Both the position numbers and the translations under genes were made by a program. Positions 38,537 to 49,801 of a stretch of 63,024 nt of DNA are shown here, piece after piece. The stretch is from Fragilaria crotonensis (taxonomy: Eukaryota; Bacillariophyta; Fragilariophyceae; Fragilariales; Fragilariaceae), in the NCBI GenBank assembly GCA_022925895.1, contig JAKSYS010000349.1:1-63024 (forward strand), read 5' to 3'. How positions within the stretch are numbered: the first letter of the stretch is position 1; each line of letters opens with the position of its first letter. The notes under the pieces were generated by a model that was given only the letters and a program-made list of their open reading frames with translations, did not search any database and was not told where the DNA came from.

Positions 38537-40076
38537 TCATTCACCAAGAGGAAAGTCACCCCAATCGAGGACTCGGCCGTCGCCATCCGTATACACATGG
38601 GAGTTGGAGAAATTAGCGCCTATGTGCACGTCTCCGACAGCTGCTCCTGGTTGATGTTGGTGACTAAGCACGGAAAAATGGTCCAATGGAGGATCGGGGA
38701 GTGCCTGAAATTCACGTTGATATTGCTGAAGTTCCATTTGATGATGCACGCCTCCAACACCTCTCTCCAATTGGATCAGTTGATGCTGGAGGCTAGTACT
38801 GGAACTAGCATCTAGCAAGAGATCCGTCTGTGACTGCATTCCACTTCGTTGCTGTTGAAGTGCCATCTGACGTTGTAGTAACCCCATCTGTGGTTGTTGA
38901 AACGCTGCATTCCTGCTCCAAAGCGCCGATGATTGTTGTTGCTGAGCCCACATGTTGGGGATCATGCTCGCAAGTGTTAAGTCGGTCTGCTGCTGATGGT
39001 ACTGGTGCTGCGCTATTGGGAGAAGGCTGGAGACTTGCTCCAAAGTCTCCTCTTGGTGTCTTGCCCAACTGTACGCCTTTTGAGAAAGCAAGTTAACAGA
39101 GCTTTCTTGCGGAGCACCTGAAACAGAAGAGAACAGACGGCTGTCCAAAGGTGATGGTTCAACGCTTATCATCGAATCTGATTCAAGAAGATTAACTTGC
39201 TCTGGTCGAGATGCTGAAGCCATAAGCGTGGTATTGGCAATAGAGTCCACCGTTTCCTGAGCCTTAGCTTCACGGTCGGATCTTTCCTTCGACTTCATTT
39301 GGCTGTCTTTTTCTCTCCATATGGCAATAGCCTCCTTGTACACAAGGCGTGCCTCTTGTTCCTTTTTGATGTGCTCATCACGAATTTCAGCAGGTGCATC
39401 ATTCCACATTTTCGACAGAAGGGCTGAAATCTCTGCTTGACTTAGGCCCGGATTGTTCTTCATAGCATCCGAGCGCCGTTTGTTCGAGAATGATAAAAAT
39501 GCTGACATGGGGCGCTTAGGGGCATCGTGTGGTTTCTTTTCACGTTTGGCAAGCACTTTCCACGGACCCTTGTACGTCAGAACTTCAGCCTCGTACCGCG
39601 CTCGATCCTTGCGAGCCTTCTCTTCCCAGACTTTCCGTTCCATTGCACTCATTGACTTCCAATATGCCGAAACCATCTTGGCAACATTAGTGGTCTGCAC
39701 ATTGAGTGAACATATCATGTTAGTACCTGTAAGGCGTGGCGGACATGGCAACTTGAAGTAGCGCAAATCTTACCTTCTCAACCTCTCCACCACTGGCGAG
39801 CGACTCCCGAATCTCCCGATGCTTCTCGATGGAGAAGAAGATGAAGGCGCTCTTAAATCGACGAGGTGCATCTGGAGCCTTTTTATACTTTTTGACTGGA
39901 GCTGGTCCCTTTGCTGCTGCAGATAACTTCTTGGCCACCGCAACTGCGGACGCAGGTGTGCGCATCTTGACAAGATCAGGTAGTGCTCCTTTGTTGGTGA
40001 TGAAAATGCGTTCATTGATAGCATCTGGTTCTATCCAATAATCATTTCTTTCGTCATCGCTCTCGTCGGGATTCAT
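38537..40076 (-). CDS. Two-box HMG DNA-binding protein with Gln-rich tail
   Basis: Exon 1 runs from ATG 40076 (MNPDESDDERN) to 39774, a 79-base intron lies between donor GTAAGA at 39773 and acceptor CAG ending at 39695, and exon 2 runs from 39694 to 38537: 486 residues, phase 0. An in-frame ATG further up at 40151 is possible. HMG box 1 (PRRFKSAFIFFSIEKHR ... AYWKSMSAMERKVWEEKA) is split by the intron. Box 2 is DAPKRPMSAFLSFSNKRR ... LLSKMWNDAP. HMG boxes bend DNA in the minor groove. Box 2 keeps the P-K-R-P-x-S-A-[FY] start; box 1 has a shorter basic lead. The last ~200 residues are rich in Gln, His and Met, as in activation or assembly tails. Probably a nuclear architectural factor or transcription regulator. 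Confidence 0.85.
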
Positions 40077-40957
40077 ACCTGATATGTGTGTGATTGTGAG
40101 AAGTTGAAATGAGTTGTACAGCACGTCACAGAACATGGCATTTAATGTCATATCGTATACTTGGGAAACACCACTACGTCATTCACCAATGAGCGACAAC
40201 TCAACATCGAACCAAATTGTTGCTTACCTCGCACGCTGCTGTGGTAACTGAAAATCATCAACAAAAGATTGATACAACAACGTTTTGCATCGGTCAGGTT
40301 TATCTCTTATTTCAAACTATATCCTCTGACTTCCGCACCGCATCGGGTATCCATATATATAAGACACATTACGCCTGTCGGGATTGCATTTTTTGTCGAG
40401 AGTCTTGCCAGATGCCATGTCGTATTGTAGGAACTTAGCAAATGGGACGAGCACGTCATCGCTGGCATTGGTAGAATCCTGAATGTTTAGCGCGTTCATA
40501 TGCCCCAAATGGGAATGGAATGCGATGCTCCAGAACAGAACCACTCACGAATATGTATAAATAATTGGAGTTGCTGTGGTTTTCTACGAGCCAAACGACA
40601 CTTGATGCTTCATGTATTCAACTGACCCAAATTTCTGCTGTCACGAAAGCAGAAGGCTCGCAACTAAATATATGCTTTTCCTTGAAACTTCGATTTAGAG
40701 ATTTCAGACGTCTAGTAGAACTTGACGTACGTGGGACATTCGGACTTAGGGTCATCACTTTCCATACGAAGTGTACACCAATTGGTCCACACTATTACGG
40801 GGAGTCCTTGCAGATCATCGGAAAGGTATCCCGTATAATAATTTTATGTTCGCTATACTGTAGTCTTTAGTCACCTTCAAAGTCAAGATTCTTGAACCCA
40901 AATTGTCATGTTCGTCCGGAATAACCAGGAGTCAACGACCATGAAAATGAGATATAT
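40077..40957. other. Intergenic, nothing recognised
   Basis: Divergent or upstream region of the HMG gene with only short open frames and no repeat family identified. Confidence 0.35.
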
Positions 40958-40959
40958 TA

Positions 40960-41926
40960 GGGAGATCCGGGTAGAGTCGTGTTTCCACTACGCTTACCTT
41001 TCCATAAATGAAAATTAGTGGACGGGAAACTTAAATAAACATCGGACAAAAGAGATCCGGGTTGACATGAAAGAAGGGATTTTCTACTAAATTCCAGAAC
41101 AAGGATTCCTACGAAACAACAAGTAAGATTCCTCACCGGTTGCGTTTTCACCTACTACATGACGGAGCTATGTTCTCGGCAGATTTAAATTTCTAAGTAG
41201 TGTCGTTTCTACTGTTGGATTCGCCGTATTATTATTAGTCTCTAGACTAAATGGTGGTTGGTGGTTTAGGGGCTGAATTTACGGCATTGCAATCGTCGTC
41301 ATGGTCGGAGACCGACGGTATCGTTTTTTTGTTGTGCGCGCTAAACGAAGCGCGAACTTTACTAATCCAGGACAGGATTCCTCCAAAACATCATCAAGTA
41401 AGATTCCGCTAGGTCCCTAGTCGTTGGTGCTTCGTTCTCGACAGATATGTATCGTTGAGCACTGTCGTTTGTTGCGTTGGATCAGTCATGTGAACATTAG
41501 TCTGATAGGTACCGGTAAAGTGTGGTTCAGGCGCCGAATCACCGGTATTACAATCGTCGTCATGGCGGAATGAAACGTGTCATGATGTTGCGTTGAGTGC
41601 GCACATTTCGTAGTGCGAACGTCGACTTATTCGAATGCTTTTGTCAACAGCATCCTCTTTAGATACCAGTGTCTGCTGGTGTACATAGATATGGTGCAAC
41701 GTGGAGCTTCGAAGGGAGGAAATTGAACACGTGTAACAGAATCTCGACAAGAGAAACTGAGAAGAAACCATCGGCTTCAAATTTCTACTAAAACCCAAAA
41801 ATCGACGATTTTCGGAAATTGTGAAGCAAGATTCCCTATTCTCAGATCCGCTATTGTGTCTCATAACCTGCTCATAACCCGTTCTACAGGAAGGTTAGTG
41901 GAAACACGACTCTACCCGGATCTCCC
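40960..41926. mobile_element. Non-autonomous TA-flanked inverted-repeat transposon, 967 bp
   Basis: The ends are perfect 31-base inverted repeats starting GGGAGATCCGGGTAGAGTCG (40960-40990 and the complement at 41896-41926). Each end is flanked by the dinucleotide TA (40958-40959 and 41927-41928), the target duplication of Tc1/mariner-type elements. No transposase frame. Inside, two diverged ~200-base direct copies (about 41092-41310 and 41373-41575) share AAGTAAGATTCC, TCTCGACAGAT/TCTCGGCAGAT and CAATCGTCGTCATGG. Confidence 0.75.
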
Positions 41927-41928
41927 TA

Positions 41929-43170
41929 TTGACTTGTTTCATTTAAGAGGCCGGTTTGCGAATTTTAACATTTATCTGCACACAGAGTGCATTGGTCGTT
42001 TCTGAACGTGGCGAGTGGCGAGTGGAGAGTGAAGACGCAACCTAACATTTTGTCAGATACCCGAGGTTGTCGCCTCGTATTGTTCGTAGTTTAATCTTGA
42101 TCATATCATGACTATTCCCTTAGGGAGTAGTACTACGTGGCAGCGATCGTATAGACGGTTTGGAGCCAATAGTTAGCGTCTCCGACGAATATCGTCATTC
42201 TCGTACATAGCAGAACGCGCTTCCATGGCGCGATGCCCGATACCAGGATTGCCTGCGAATGCTCGTGTACGAGCAAGTCGGAAAGCTTCTCCGATGAATA
42301 TGAACGTAGCTCTCAAGAGAAAGCAATGGTCGCTTCCTAACATGCTGGATGGTAGGATGCCCTATTAGTTAAACTCCGGCACCTAGTACGTTAGCCAAAA
42401 CACGATGATTGCCTCCTATCTCCTATGGCTCGTGTTTTTAATCGTGTGAAGACTCAGAAAAAGAAAATAGTGAGGAGTTCTACGCTAGTCGTATGCGAGT
42501 TCCTATTTGTAGTTCCTGGTTAACAAGTATTTTTCCATCATCTCGGGCACTACCGCTGTAGAGTGAAACATTTATGCGCAGAGTAGACTAGAGCTAGTAG
42601 CTCTGGTGTTTCGAACAGAGTAAGTGCCCTCCAGAAATTGGTGATACACCAGGGTTCCTACAGAATACTGTAGCCTGTAGCACGTCGTTCTTTTTCATCG
42701 CGCCTCTTCATCCCACAGCAACCAGCAACTGGCTCCAAGATCGACGACGTACCTAAAAGGTTGGAACGCGCACACTTACAGAATGGACCATAATTGTTGA
42801 GTACCACATTGTGTGCTCCGGCACTGGCGAAGGGGAGTGACGAGCAGATAGCGTCTATGTAAGTACTATGTAAGTGCCGAAGAAAAATGGTCGAATCGGA
42901 CCAAGCAAAATGTCTCGAAGTATCGTTGGAAAAGTCAAGTCTGTACCTTACCCATTAGCAGAGGGACTTGAACTCCGAGTAGTTCCACGTTGCACCCCAC
43001 GTACATACAGTACCGTAAATTGCGTAGTTGAAAGTCTGACGGTGCATAAGCTTTTTCGACGGAATTCTGAGGGAATCGCAACGACGGCCTGGTATTTGGA
43101 GAAAGGTGTTTCTCATGTGTTATTTAAGTGTTCCTCGTTAAGGAAATCCCTTCAATAACTGAACCCTAGT
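41929..43170. other. Intergenic, nothing recognised
   Basis: Only short open frames with random-looking composition. No family recognised on either strand. Confidence 0.35.
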
Positions 43171-45490
43171 AGTCCAATTAAGCTTCAGGGAAAGTGGAAG
43201 GAAATTCCTTCATTTTTATCCTGGTTGAACAATAGACAATGGCGTTTCCCATAACATGGAGATTTATCCAAATTCAACCCTAACCCCTAAATTGTCGAAG
43301 AGGATTGGATCCTGAACTCAACTGTCACGCCTAGCCAGCACCTGGCGGCAGAAAGCCAGGCACATGAGGACCACCAAGGTCATTATGAGTTCCCAAACTG
43401 AGACATCATGCATTGGTCATTCAAAATATCAAGATGTAGGAATGGGTTCCATACCAGCAAGCAGTGTAGTACACCACCAAGTTGTCTAAGCTCTTTGCAT
43501 CACCAAGAATACCACAGTTCAACAGCACATCCTCCATTGTGTTTTGCTGCTCTTTTGTCTGTGCATTAACGCGTTCTTCAAATGTATGCCTGCATTGCGA
43601 GAAAACTAGAAAAGGTCTCTGACCTACTATAAACCCTTGCTATTTCTTTAAGTGTTGTTCTCATGATGTCCATAGAACCCACCAGATGACATGTGTAACT
43701 TAAAGAAATTGGTGAGGCAAATCCACGCCGACAAGGAATGCCAGAGAAAATTTCAGATAAGAGACCTAAAATCGTCCCATTTTTCCCATGACAGACAAGG
43801 GAAATTGTTCTATGCACATTTTGTTTGGATGAGCTCATAAATTCTGCTGCGCTCAAACTAAGGAAGAGTCCTACTAAAGGCTTGTTATTCCTCCTCTACA
43901 GACTCAGGTGCAAATTCAGTCAAAGACTGTTAGTCAAAGTAGACAATTATGAAATACAATTTGGCTGCACAAATCTGACCTTCAAAAACGTCATTAATTT
44001 CCCCTGGACTCAAGCAAACTTCCTGGATGAATTTTGTGAGCATGATGCTCCCAAATCAATTTTCTCCTAAACCTGCTCAAATCTTGTTACTTAATTGATG
44101 TCCACTTGTATTTCTTTCCCCCTGATCCTGTGCAAGGAGCATAATTGATCAATGCCATGGCAGTGCCGTTGCTGTTATTCTGATGAATGCCCAGCCCTCT
44201 GTTTGAGAGGAAAAGCAAGTAGACCAGCTCAAGCCAGTTTCAAGTGGAGAAGCCAAAAGTTTAGAGGAAAGTTGGACAACCTGTGACTCCTCATCAATGT
44301 GATGTCTTTCCACTGCAGGAAGTCTCAAGCACAGATACAGAAAGCAGAGTATCCTTGATTGTAAGGTACAAGAAGTAAGCTTATCTTATTCCTTCATGTG
44401 CACTATTGAGAAACTATTCCTTTTTGTATTTCATTTGTGTCCTCCATCAAAGGATTGCCTTCAGATGACACCAAGGCTTCTCATTTCGGCCTACATCGAC
44501 ACACATTTTTTATGTTCCTAGTATTGATTGATTCTATACATCACATCGATACACATGCTTTTATATTCTTATTGATTAATTCTATTCATCACTGAATAGT
44601 ACATGTACAAAGCGCACCTTCTTTTTTAATTCTCGCGCTGTGAAGAAATCCATCCGAGATGCTCCGAGTACAAGCACAGCAGCACAGGTACAAGGACTTG
44701 TACGAGTACTTGTACCTGGTACAATGCCTACTATACAGCCATAAGCAGATTCGACTACGGTACCACCAGATCCGATTAACTGGCACTCTAACTTCGTAAC
44801 CGTGACATCATAGGAATCCTGAAAAATCGGCAATGCAATTTTTCAAACGGAGTCTGCACACATACATGTGTGTTTGCTTTGAACGTTTGCCAAAATTGAT
44901 GCCGGCCCGGTTGCCACATATTACTAGTAGTTTGAAAATATCGAACCGCTCACACTAGTAGTAGTATCTGCTGCTAGGCTTAAATTCACATTTTTGCCAC
45001 AATTCATTACTGTTGCTGCTTTTGATGCTTATTGTTCCTTGACTGTTGTTGCGTCGGTGTTGTTCTTGCTCACTGTTGTAATTGTGTCACTGTTGTTCCC
45101 AAGGTCAAGCTGACAATCATCCTTAACCAGTAGCAACGCTGCAATAGCCACTACCTCCTGTCATACATCAAAAGTGGTGGTTGCACTTGTTGCGATTTTG
45201 GTGCAGTGGAGTTTGCGCTCATGACAAGGAACCGCCAAACCGACACCAGTACTAGCAACGCTGTGATGGCCACTAGCTGTCATACATCAGGAGAGGCGGT
45301 TGTGCTTGCACTTTTGGTGTGGTGGAGTTTGCGCTCGTGACAAGGAACCGCCAAACCAACACCAATAGCTATGTGGCGACTGTGATTTTGGTTCAGAATT
45401 GGGACCAATTTTGATGTGAAACAATATTAGTTCTTTTCTGCTTCATGTGGTCATGTGAGAGTATGAATATATCAGTGGCTGATTGAAGTT
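43171..45490. other. AT-rich probable repeat territory
   Basis: No gene recognised. Contains two short tandem duplications: about 44495-44590 (CACATCGATACACATGCTTT-type, about 60-base period) and about 45125-45363, where a ~125-base unit with TTTGCGCTCATGACAAGGAA / TTTGCGCTCGTGACAAGGAA is present twice. It adjoins the copia remnant and may be part of a decayed retrotransposon. Confidence 0.35.
45125..45363. repeat. Tandem duplication, about 125-base unit, two copies
   Basis: Both copies contain AGCAACGCTG, GTCATACATCA, GTGGAGTTTGCGCTC and GACAAGGAACCGCCAAACC in the same order with minor substitutions. Confidence 0.6.
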
Positions 45491-45989
45491 CCTATACAAT
45501 ATTTAAATATTGCAGATTTTGCTGAAGCGGCTCCCTCTGATGACTTGAGGGGGAATGGAGGCGTCCCTTCAACCCCATTGGTCGATAATGGTACTAGTCA
45601 ATCTGGTGATGGATTCTACACAAGAATCACATTACCTTAACAGGCCGCATGCGTCATCGGTCATGCAATGGTTCGCTGTTGGTAGACAGTTCAAGGCATG
45701 TCCAGGCATGTATCACGGAAAACATGCATGTTCATGGCGCATGCTGTTCTCAGTTTTGAGGTGCTAATGCCTCAGGAAAGAACACCAGCAGGAAGCAGTT
45801 TCGTGTCCTGTTCCATTTCCTTCCAAGCAGTTGTTCCATGTGTTTGTGTATTTGAAGTAGTTTGATCAGTTGATGATGATGTTTGATGATACAGAGCCAA
45901 GCTATGACCTGGGACAGTTTGCCATGGCTGCAGAATTGGTCAAAGTGCCAAGTATTACTGTGATGCTGCCAGCAAAGGAAGCAGCAATA

Positions 45990-46250
45990 TCAGAGAACAT
46001 GCCTGAACCGCAAGGGAACAAGCCAGTGATGATGACTTTTTTGTTGACACTGATCATGCTGGTTGCCAGTAGATGCATTAGTTGGTGTATACTGGCGTGA
46101 TCCTTTATATCATTGGAGCTCCAATCATTTGGTACTCCAAGCGACAGAATCATATGATGGAATCCTCCACTTTTGGCTTGTGTTCATTGTTGCCATGAAT
46201 ATTTTTCTGGCTCCTGTTGAGTTCTTTGAAGCAGGGTTGCTTGCAGGTTG
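45990..46250 (+). mobile_element. Ty1/copia retrotransposon RNase H remnant
   Basis: One plus-strand frame reads SDDDFFVDTDHAGCQ, LVYTGVILYIIGAPIIWYSKRQNHMMESSTFG. This is the copia RNase H signature: D-x-D-x-A-G, then T-G-V-x-x-x-x-x-x-x-I-x-W-x-S-K-R-Q, then E-S-S-T. Two in-frame stops and a missing following E-A/E-F block show decay. Reverse transcriptase, integrase and long terminal repeats were not found nearby. Confidence 0.6.
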
Positions 46251-46448
46251 CAGGTTGAGCTACTAGTTCAGGATGAAGGGAGTTCGGTTGAGTATCTGTG
46301 TAATGTTTTCTGTGATAATATGATAAAGAGGCGGCTGTCAAGAATTCCACCAGGCCTGAATCTCAACCTTGAAGGAGAAACCTCAGGCCATTTCGTACCA
46401 TGACAGGGATAGGGATAGCATTAAATTATGTATGACAGTATGACATAG

Positions 46449-46575
46449 GGCGATACTTGTAATGGATGTCTTACGGAAGTATGACATACACGTGGTACTA
46501 GTACGGGTACTATGCATAGAAGTATGACATACACGTGGTACGGGTACTATGCATACAAGTACCGGAAACCGGTAC
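46449..46575. repeat. Tandem ~47-base repeat with GTAC motifs
   Basis: The string AAGTATGACATACACGTGGT occurs at about 46475 and again at about 46520, each followed by GGGTACTATGCATA. Confidence 0.6.
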
Positions 46576-46590
46576 ACATGTATCGGATAT

Positions 46591-47896
46591 TGGACCACCC
46601 TACTGAATTCAGTTGAAACTAACTGAATTCAGTTTCCAACTCAAAAATAGGATATCTTTTGAACCAGTGCAAGTATGCGAATGTGTCCACGTGAACAAAT
46701 ACAGAAGGAATCTCGTAGAATTCACGATATCAAGATGCGCTTTATTGGACCGGTAGTTGTTGAGATACGAAATTTTGAAGTTGCGTTGAAGCACGAAATT
46801 TTTCATCGTTAAGAATTAAAAACGGCCTCGCAATGGCGACGGTGCCAACATCTCGGTGTACACGACGTTTCTACAACCCCAGACACTTGCAGCTGCAAAG
46901 CACGTAAATGAAGGCAATATAGATGTGCTCCATGAGCTTTTGCGGTGTGACAGAAGCAGAAAACGGCTTTGACGACTAGGCAGTCGTATAATTAGGCGTC
47001 ATGATGATTTTAACGATGGGCACCTCCTCCATACCATCACACTCATGTGGCGGAGGAAGGAGCGCTTGAACACGTCGTCAAGATAATCGACAAGACTATC
47101 TTGAAGGTGGGGAGCTGTGGCTGTGGAGGAACAAGCAAACGAAGCTCTTGAAATCCCGACAGTTTTGAACGATGGAGATGCGTCAAAATTCTGAGCTCTG
47201 GGTTTCTGTTTTTGACGATGATAATGACCCATCCCCAGAGAATGTTGCATCTCTTACAAGAAGAAATCCCAATGAATGCATAAACCAGTTGTGGAATTCT
47301 GTTCCATACTGTGATCGTGGTTTTTGTGGTGGTAATGATGTCCAACCGACACTGATTAGAGCTGATGGCAAGCGGCGCATCACCCAAATCGAATTCAGAC
47401 CGTTTCTCGCAACAGCACTTGTTTACATTTCATTTGAGGCACAAGAGAGAAAATGTAGGCCTGAAAACTTCATCAGTTGATCGCTCTGTGGTGAGGAAAT
47501 GGCACTAAAGTCTGCGGTGCACGCGACTTTTGCAGATTGGACACATCATACCCACAACTCATCTGTACGACATTGAATTGCAAAAAAGACATCAAAACGT
47601 ATTGCAGCTGCAAGGCAGGGTATTGGAAGTGCCCGGTATTTATCAGAAGACGCATGACATCGAGAGATAACGACATTGTAGTTGAGGACTGAATTCAGCG
47701 AAATAGAAAATGTCGATTTTTGCTCGAGTTACAACAGTCAATAACTCAGCACCCACACAAGTAACATCCATTTTTCTTGTTACCTGATTTAAAAGCATGT
47801 AACAATGCACAAAATGAGCCCTCGATCACCTCCAGAGTGTGTTTAGTAGTTGCGATAGCGACCTTCTTGCAACTACTGAATTCAGTAGTTAGGGTG
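46591..47896. mobile_element. Candidate TIR element, about 1.3 kb
   Basis: The left boundary CACCCTACTGAATTCAGT and the right boundary ACTGAATTCAGTAGTTAGGGTG are inverted versions of each other. The palindrome CTGAATTCAG recurs inside near both ends (46603, 46622, 47691, 47876). No clear target duplication was found. Inside are an ankyrin-like scrap (HVNEGNIDVLHELLRCD at about 46905) and an unassigned open frame at 47172-47480. Confidence 0.35.
47172..47480 (+). CDS. Hypothetical ORF inside candidate element
   Basis: 102 codons starting MEMRQNSELWVSVFDDDND, with CINQLWNSVPYCDRGFCGG and RITQIEFRPFLATALVYISF. Looks coding but no family is recognised. It could be a transposase fragment or a captured host exon. 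Confidence 0.25.
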   Translation: MEMRQNSELWVSVFDDDNDPSPENVASLTRRNPNECINQLWNSVPYCDRGFCGGNDVQPTLIRADGKRRITQIEFRPFLATALVYISFEAQERKCRPENFIS

Positions 47897-48026
47897 ATTT
47901 TTAAGCCGGTATCATATGCATAGTACAACAACTTCACAAGTTGCAGAGCAACACGGCCTCTCGTCATTAATTCGCATACCAGCAACCAGCAACCAGCGAC
48001 CAGCGACGTTGTCCCAAGTCCTAAGC

Positions 48027-49361
48027 ATGACGTTTCTGAAAGCAATCGCAGCGTCGATTATATCTACCAGTATCATTGGCATCGCATCAGCAGAGCGACT
48101 GGGCAACAAGCAGTGTGGACTGACGGTTCCGTCGACTGTTACTTCTCGGTCTGACAAGATCTTGATTGCCCATCGCGGTGCTTCGTTCCACCTTCCAGAA
48201 CACACGTTGGCGGCATACCGTCTCGCTCTAGAACTTGGAGCCGATTACATTGAGCCTGATCTTGTTGCAACAAAGGACGGAAAACTTATTGCCTATCACA
48301 GTGTCGATCTGAACGTAACTTCTGATGTGGCGACTGCCTTTCCAGATCGACAGACGTTTTCAACTACGGGAAATCGTACTGGTTACTGGGTTTTCAATTT
48401 TGAACTCGAAGAGATCCGGAAGTTAACTGTGAAGCAACGAGTCCCCGACGCCCGGTCCACCACATTTGATGGGCTTTATACAATTCCGACCTTGCAAGAA
48501 ATTCTTAACCTTGTTGATACGTGGAATGCTGAGATTCTTCCACAATTGACGACGACCAAGAAGCGTGCTGGCCTGTATGTAGAGTTGAAAGACCCCAAGT
48601 GGTTCGAGACGGAGGCGAATCTGAATATTGCTGATTTACTGCTGACTGAGCTTGAATCTTCCTCTCACACTCAATCCATGTTTAACGATACCGAATGTGC
48701 CTCGTTGAAATTTGACGAGTATTTAGTTCCGCCATTGGTAATCCAATGCTTTGACGGCGAGACTCTCAAGTATCTCTCTAATGAGTGGACTTCTAGAAGA
48801 TATGGCATATCCCCTCCAATGATAATACTGGCCACCGAGGAAGATTGTCTGGAGGACAATTGGTGGTACCTTGTCGGGGAGTGGGCACACTTTGTTCATG
48901 GTGTAGGGCCTGATAAGGCCTGTTTTGCCCAGGAAGAATCTGCGAAAACCTTTATGGAACTATCTCGGGAGCATGAACTTGCCGTGCATGTATGGACTGA
49001 ACGGCCCGAACTGTCGTTTGTCCTACCAGCCTTTGACAATCTTGAGCAAGAGATGGAATACCTTGTGTGCCAAGTTGGCGTGGATGGCTTCTTCACGGAA
49101 GATGTAGCGCGCTCGGCGGTGTTTTTGGCCAAGGGGTGTGAGGACGCAATGCCGACGTCTAGTCCGTCCACGCTTGCTGATGAACAATGCGCTCATGACT
49201 CGGACCAGTCGCCGTACCTAGCTTTTGCATCCGGTATAATGGGATGCTTGGTAGGAATCATCTCGACCATGTTCCTCATGAACTCGAGGTATTGTAAAAG
49301 CCGTCGCCATACAAGACGGCAGCTGCGCATTCCAACTCATGAAGATGTTGAGATGATATAG
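48027..49361 (+). CDS. Secreted or membrane glycerophosphodiester phosphodiesterase-like protein
   Basis: The ATG at 48027 starts a signal peptide (FLKAIAASIISTSIIGIASA). The frame extends further up to 47916, but those 37 residues are Ser/Thr/Gln-rich and would bury the signal. The 444-residue product has the GDPD start: ILIAHRGASFHLPEHTLAAY, GADYIEPDLVATKDGKLIAYHSVDL. The catalytic His pair (HRG and the later H) and the metal-binding E-x-D are present. LYVELKD and VHVWTERPE are later barrel strands, and VDGFFTEDV matches the usual VDGIITDxP. A C-terminal helix (AFASGIMGCLVGIISTMFLM) and a basic tail suggest a single-pass anchor. GDPDs hydrolyse glycerophosphodiesters to glycerol-3-phosphate and alcohol; phosphorus scavenging at the cell surface is inferred. 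Intact, single exon. Confidence 0.8.
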   Translation: MTFLKAIAASIISTSIIGIASAERLGNKQCGLTVPSTVTSRSDKILIAHRGASFHLPEHTLAAYRLALELGADYIEPDLVATKDGKLIAYHSVDLNVTSDVATAFPDRQTFSTTGNRTGYWVFNFELEEIRKLTVKQRVPDARSTTFDGLYTIPTLQEILNLVDTWNAEILPQLTTTKKRAGLYVELKDPKWFETEANLNIADLLLTELESSSHTQSMFNDTECASLKFDEYLVPPLVIQCFDGETLKYLSNEWTSRRYGISPPMIILATEEDCLEDNWWYLVGEWAHFVHGVGPDKACFAQEESAKTFMELSREHELAVHVWTERPELSFVLPAFDNLEQEMEYLVCQVGVDGFFTEDVARSAVFLAKGCEDAMPTSSPSTLADEQCAHDSDQSPYLAFASGIMGCLVGIISTMFLMNSRYCKSRRHTRRQLRIPTHEDVEMI

Positions 49362-49801
49362 TGTGATGAGCTCTTTATAATTTATGCCCAATCTTGATTA
49401 CCCGAACGATGGATTCTCGTTGAAGGATGTGTTTCGGATCATCACAAAGAGGTGGGTGCTGCAAGGCACCTGCAATCTAATTGAGCGCCATTATCTTCCC
49501 CTGCATATGATGTAAAATACCAATACGCATGCAACGCTGTGCCAGGTCTTTGGATTAAGGTAGTATGCATTAAACACATAAGAAGTCGGTGAGCTACGCG
49601 ATTGGGCTTCAGACAGTTACTGTAGTCTTCTCACATAGTGCCAGCATGCTCTAGTTGGTGTCGTTTGACAAGGTAGTGTATTGGTAGACAACCAAGGCCG
49701 AACTCTACTCTCTATCGCTAAACTGACGGTACACGCACCTGGTACCTGTTTCCAAATGTTCAAAGTACCCTCAAGTCTTATCTTTGTCAACATGCCGATC
49801 T
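49362..49801. other. Intergenic, nothing recognised
   Basis: Convergent spacer between the GDPD stop and the stop of the minus-strand coiled-coil gene. No repeats or coding signal noted. Confidence 0.4.

Noticed and set aside
45512..45640. Open stretch ADFAEAAPSDDLRGNGGVPSTP as a retrotransposon Gag or transposase
   Set aside because: Looks coding but has no recognisable signature and ends quickly; left unassigned.
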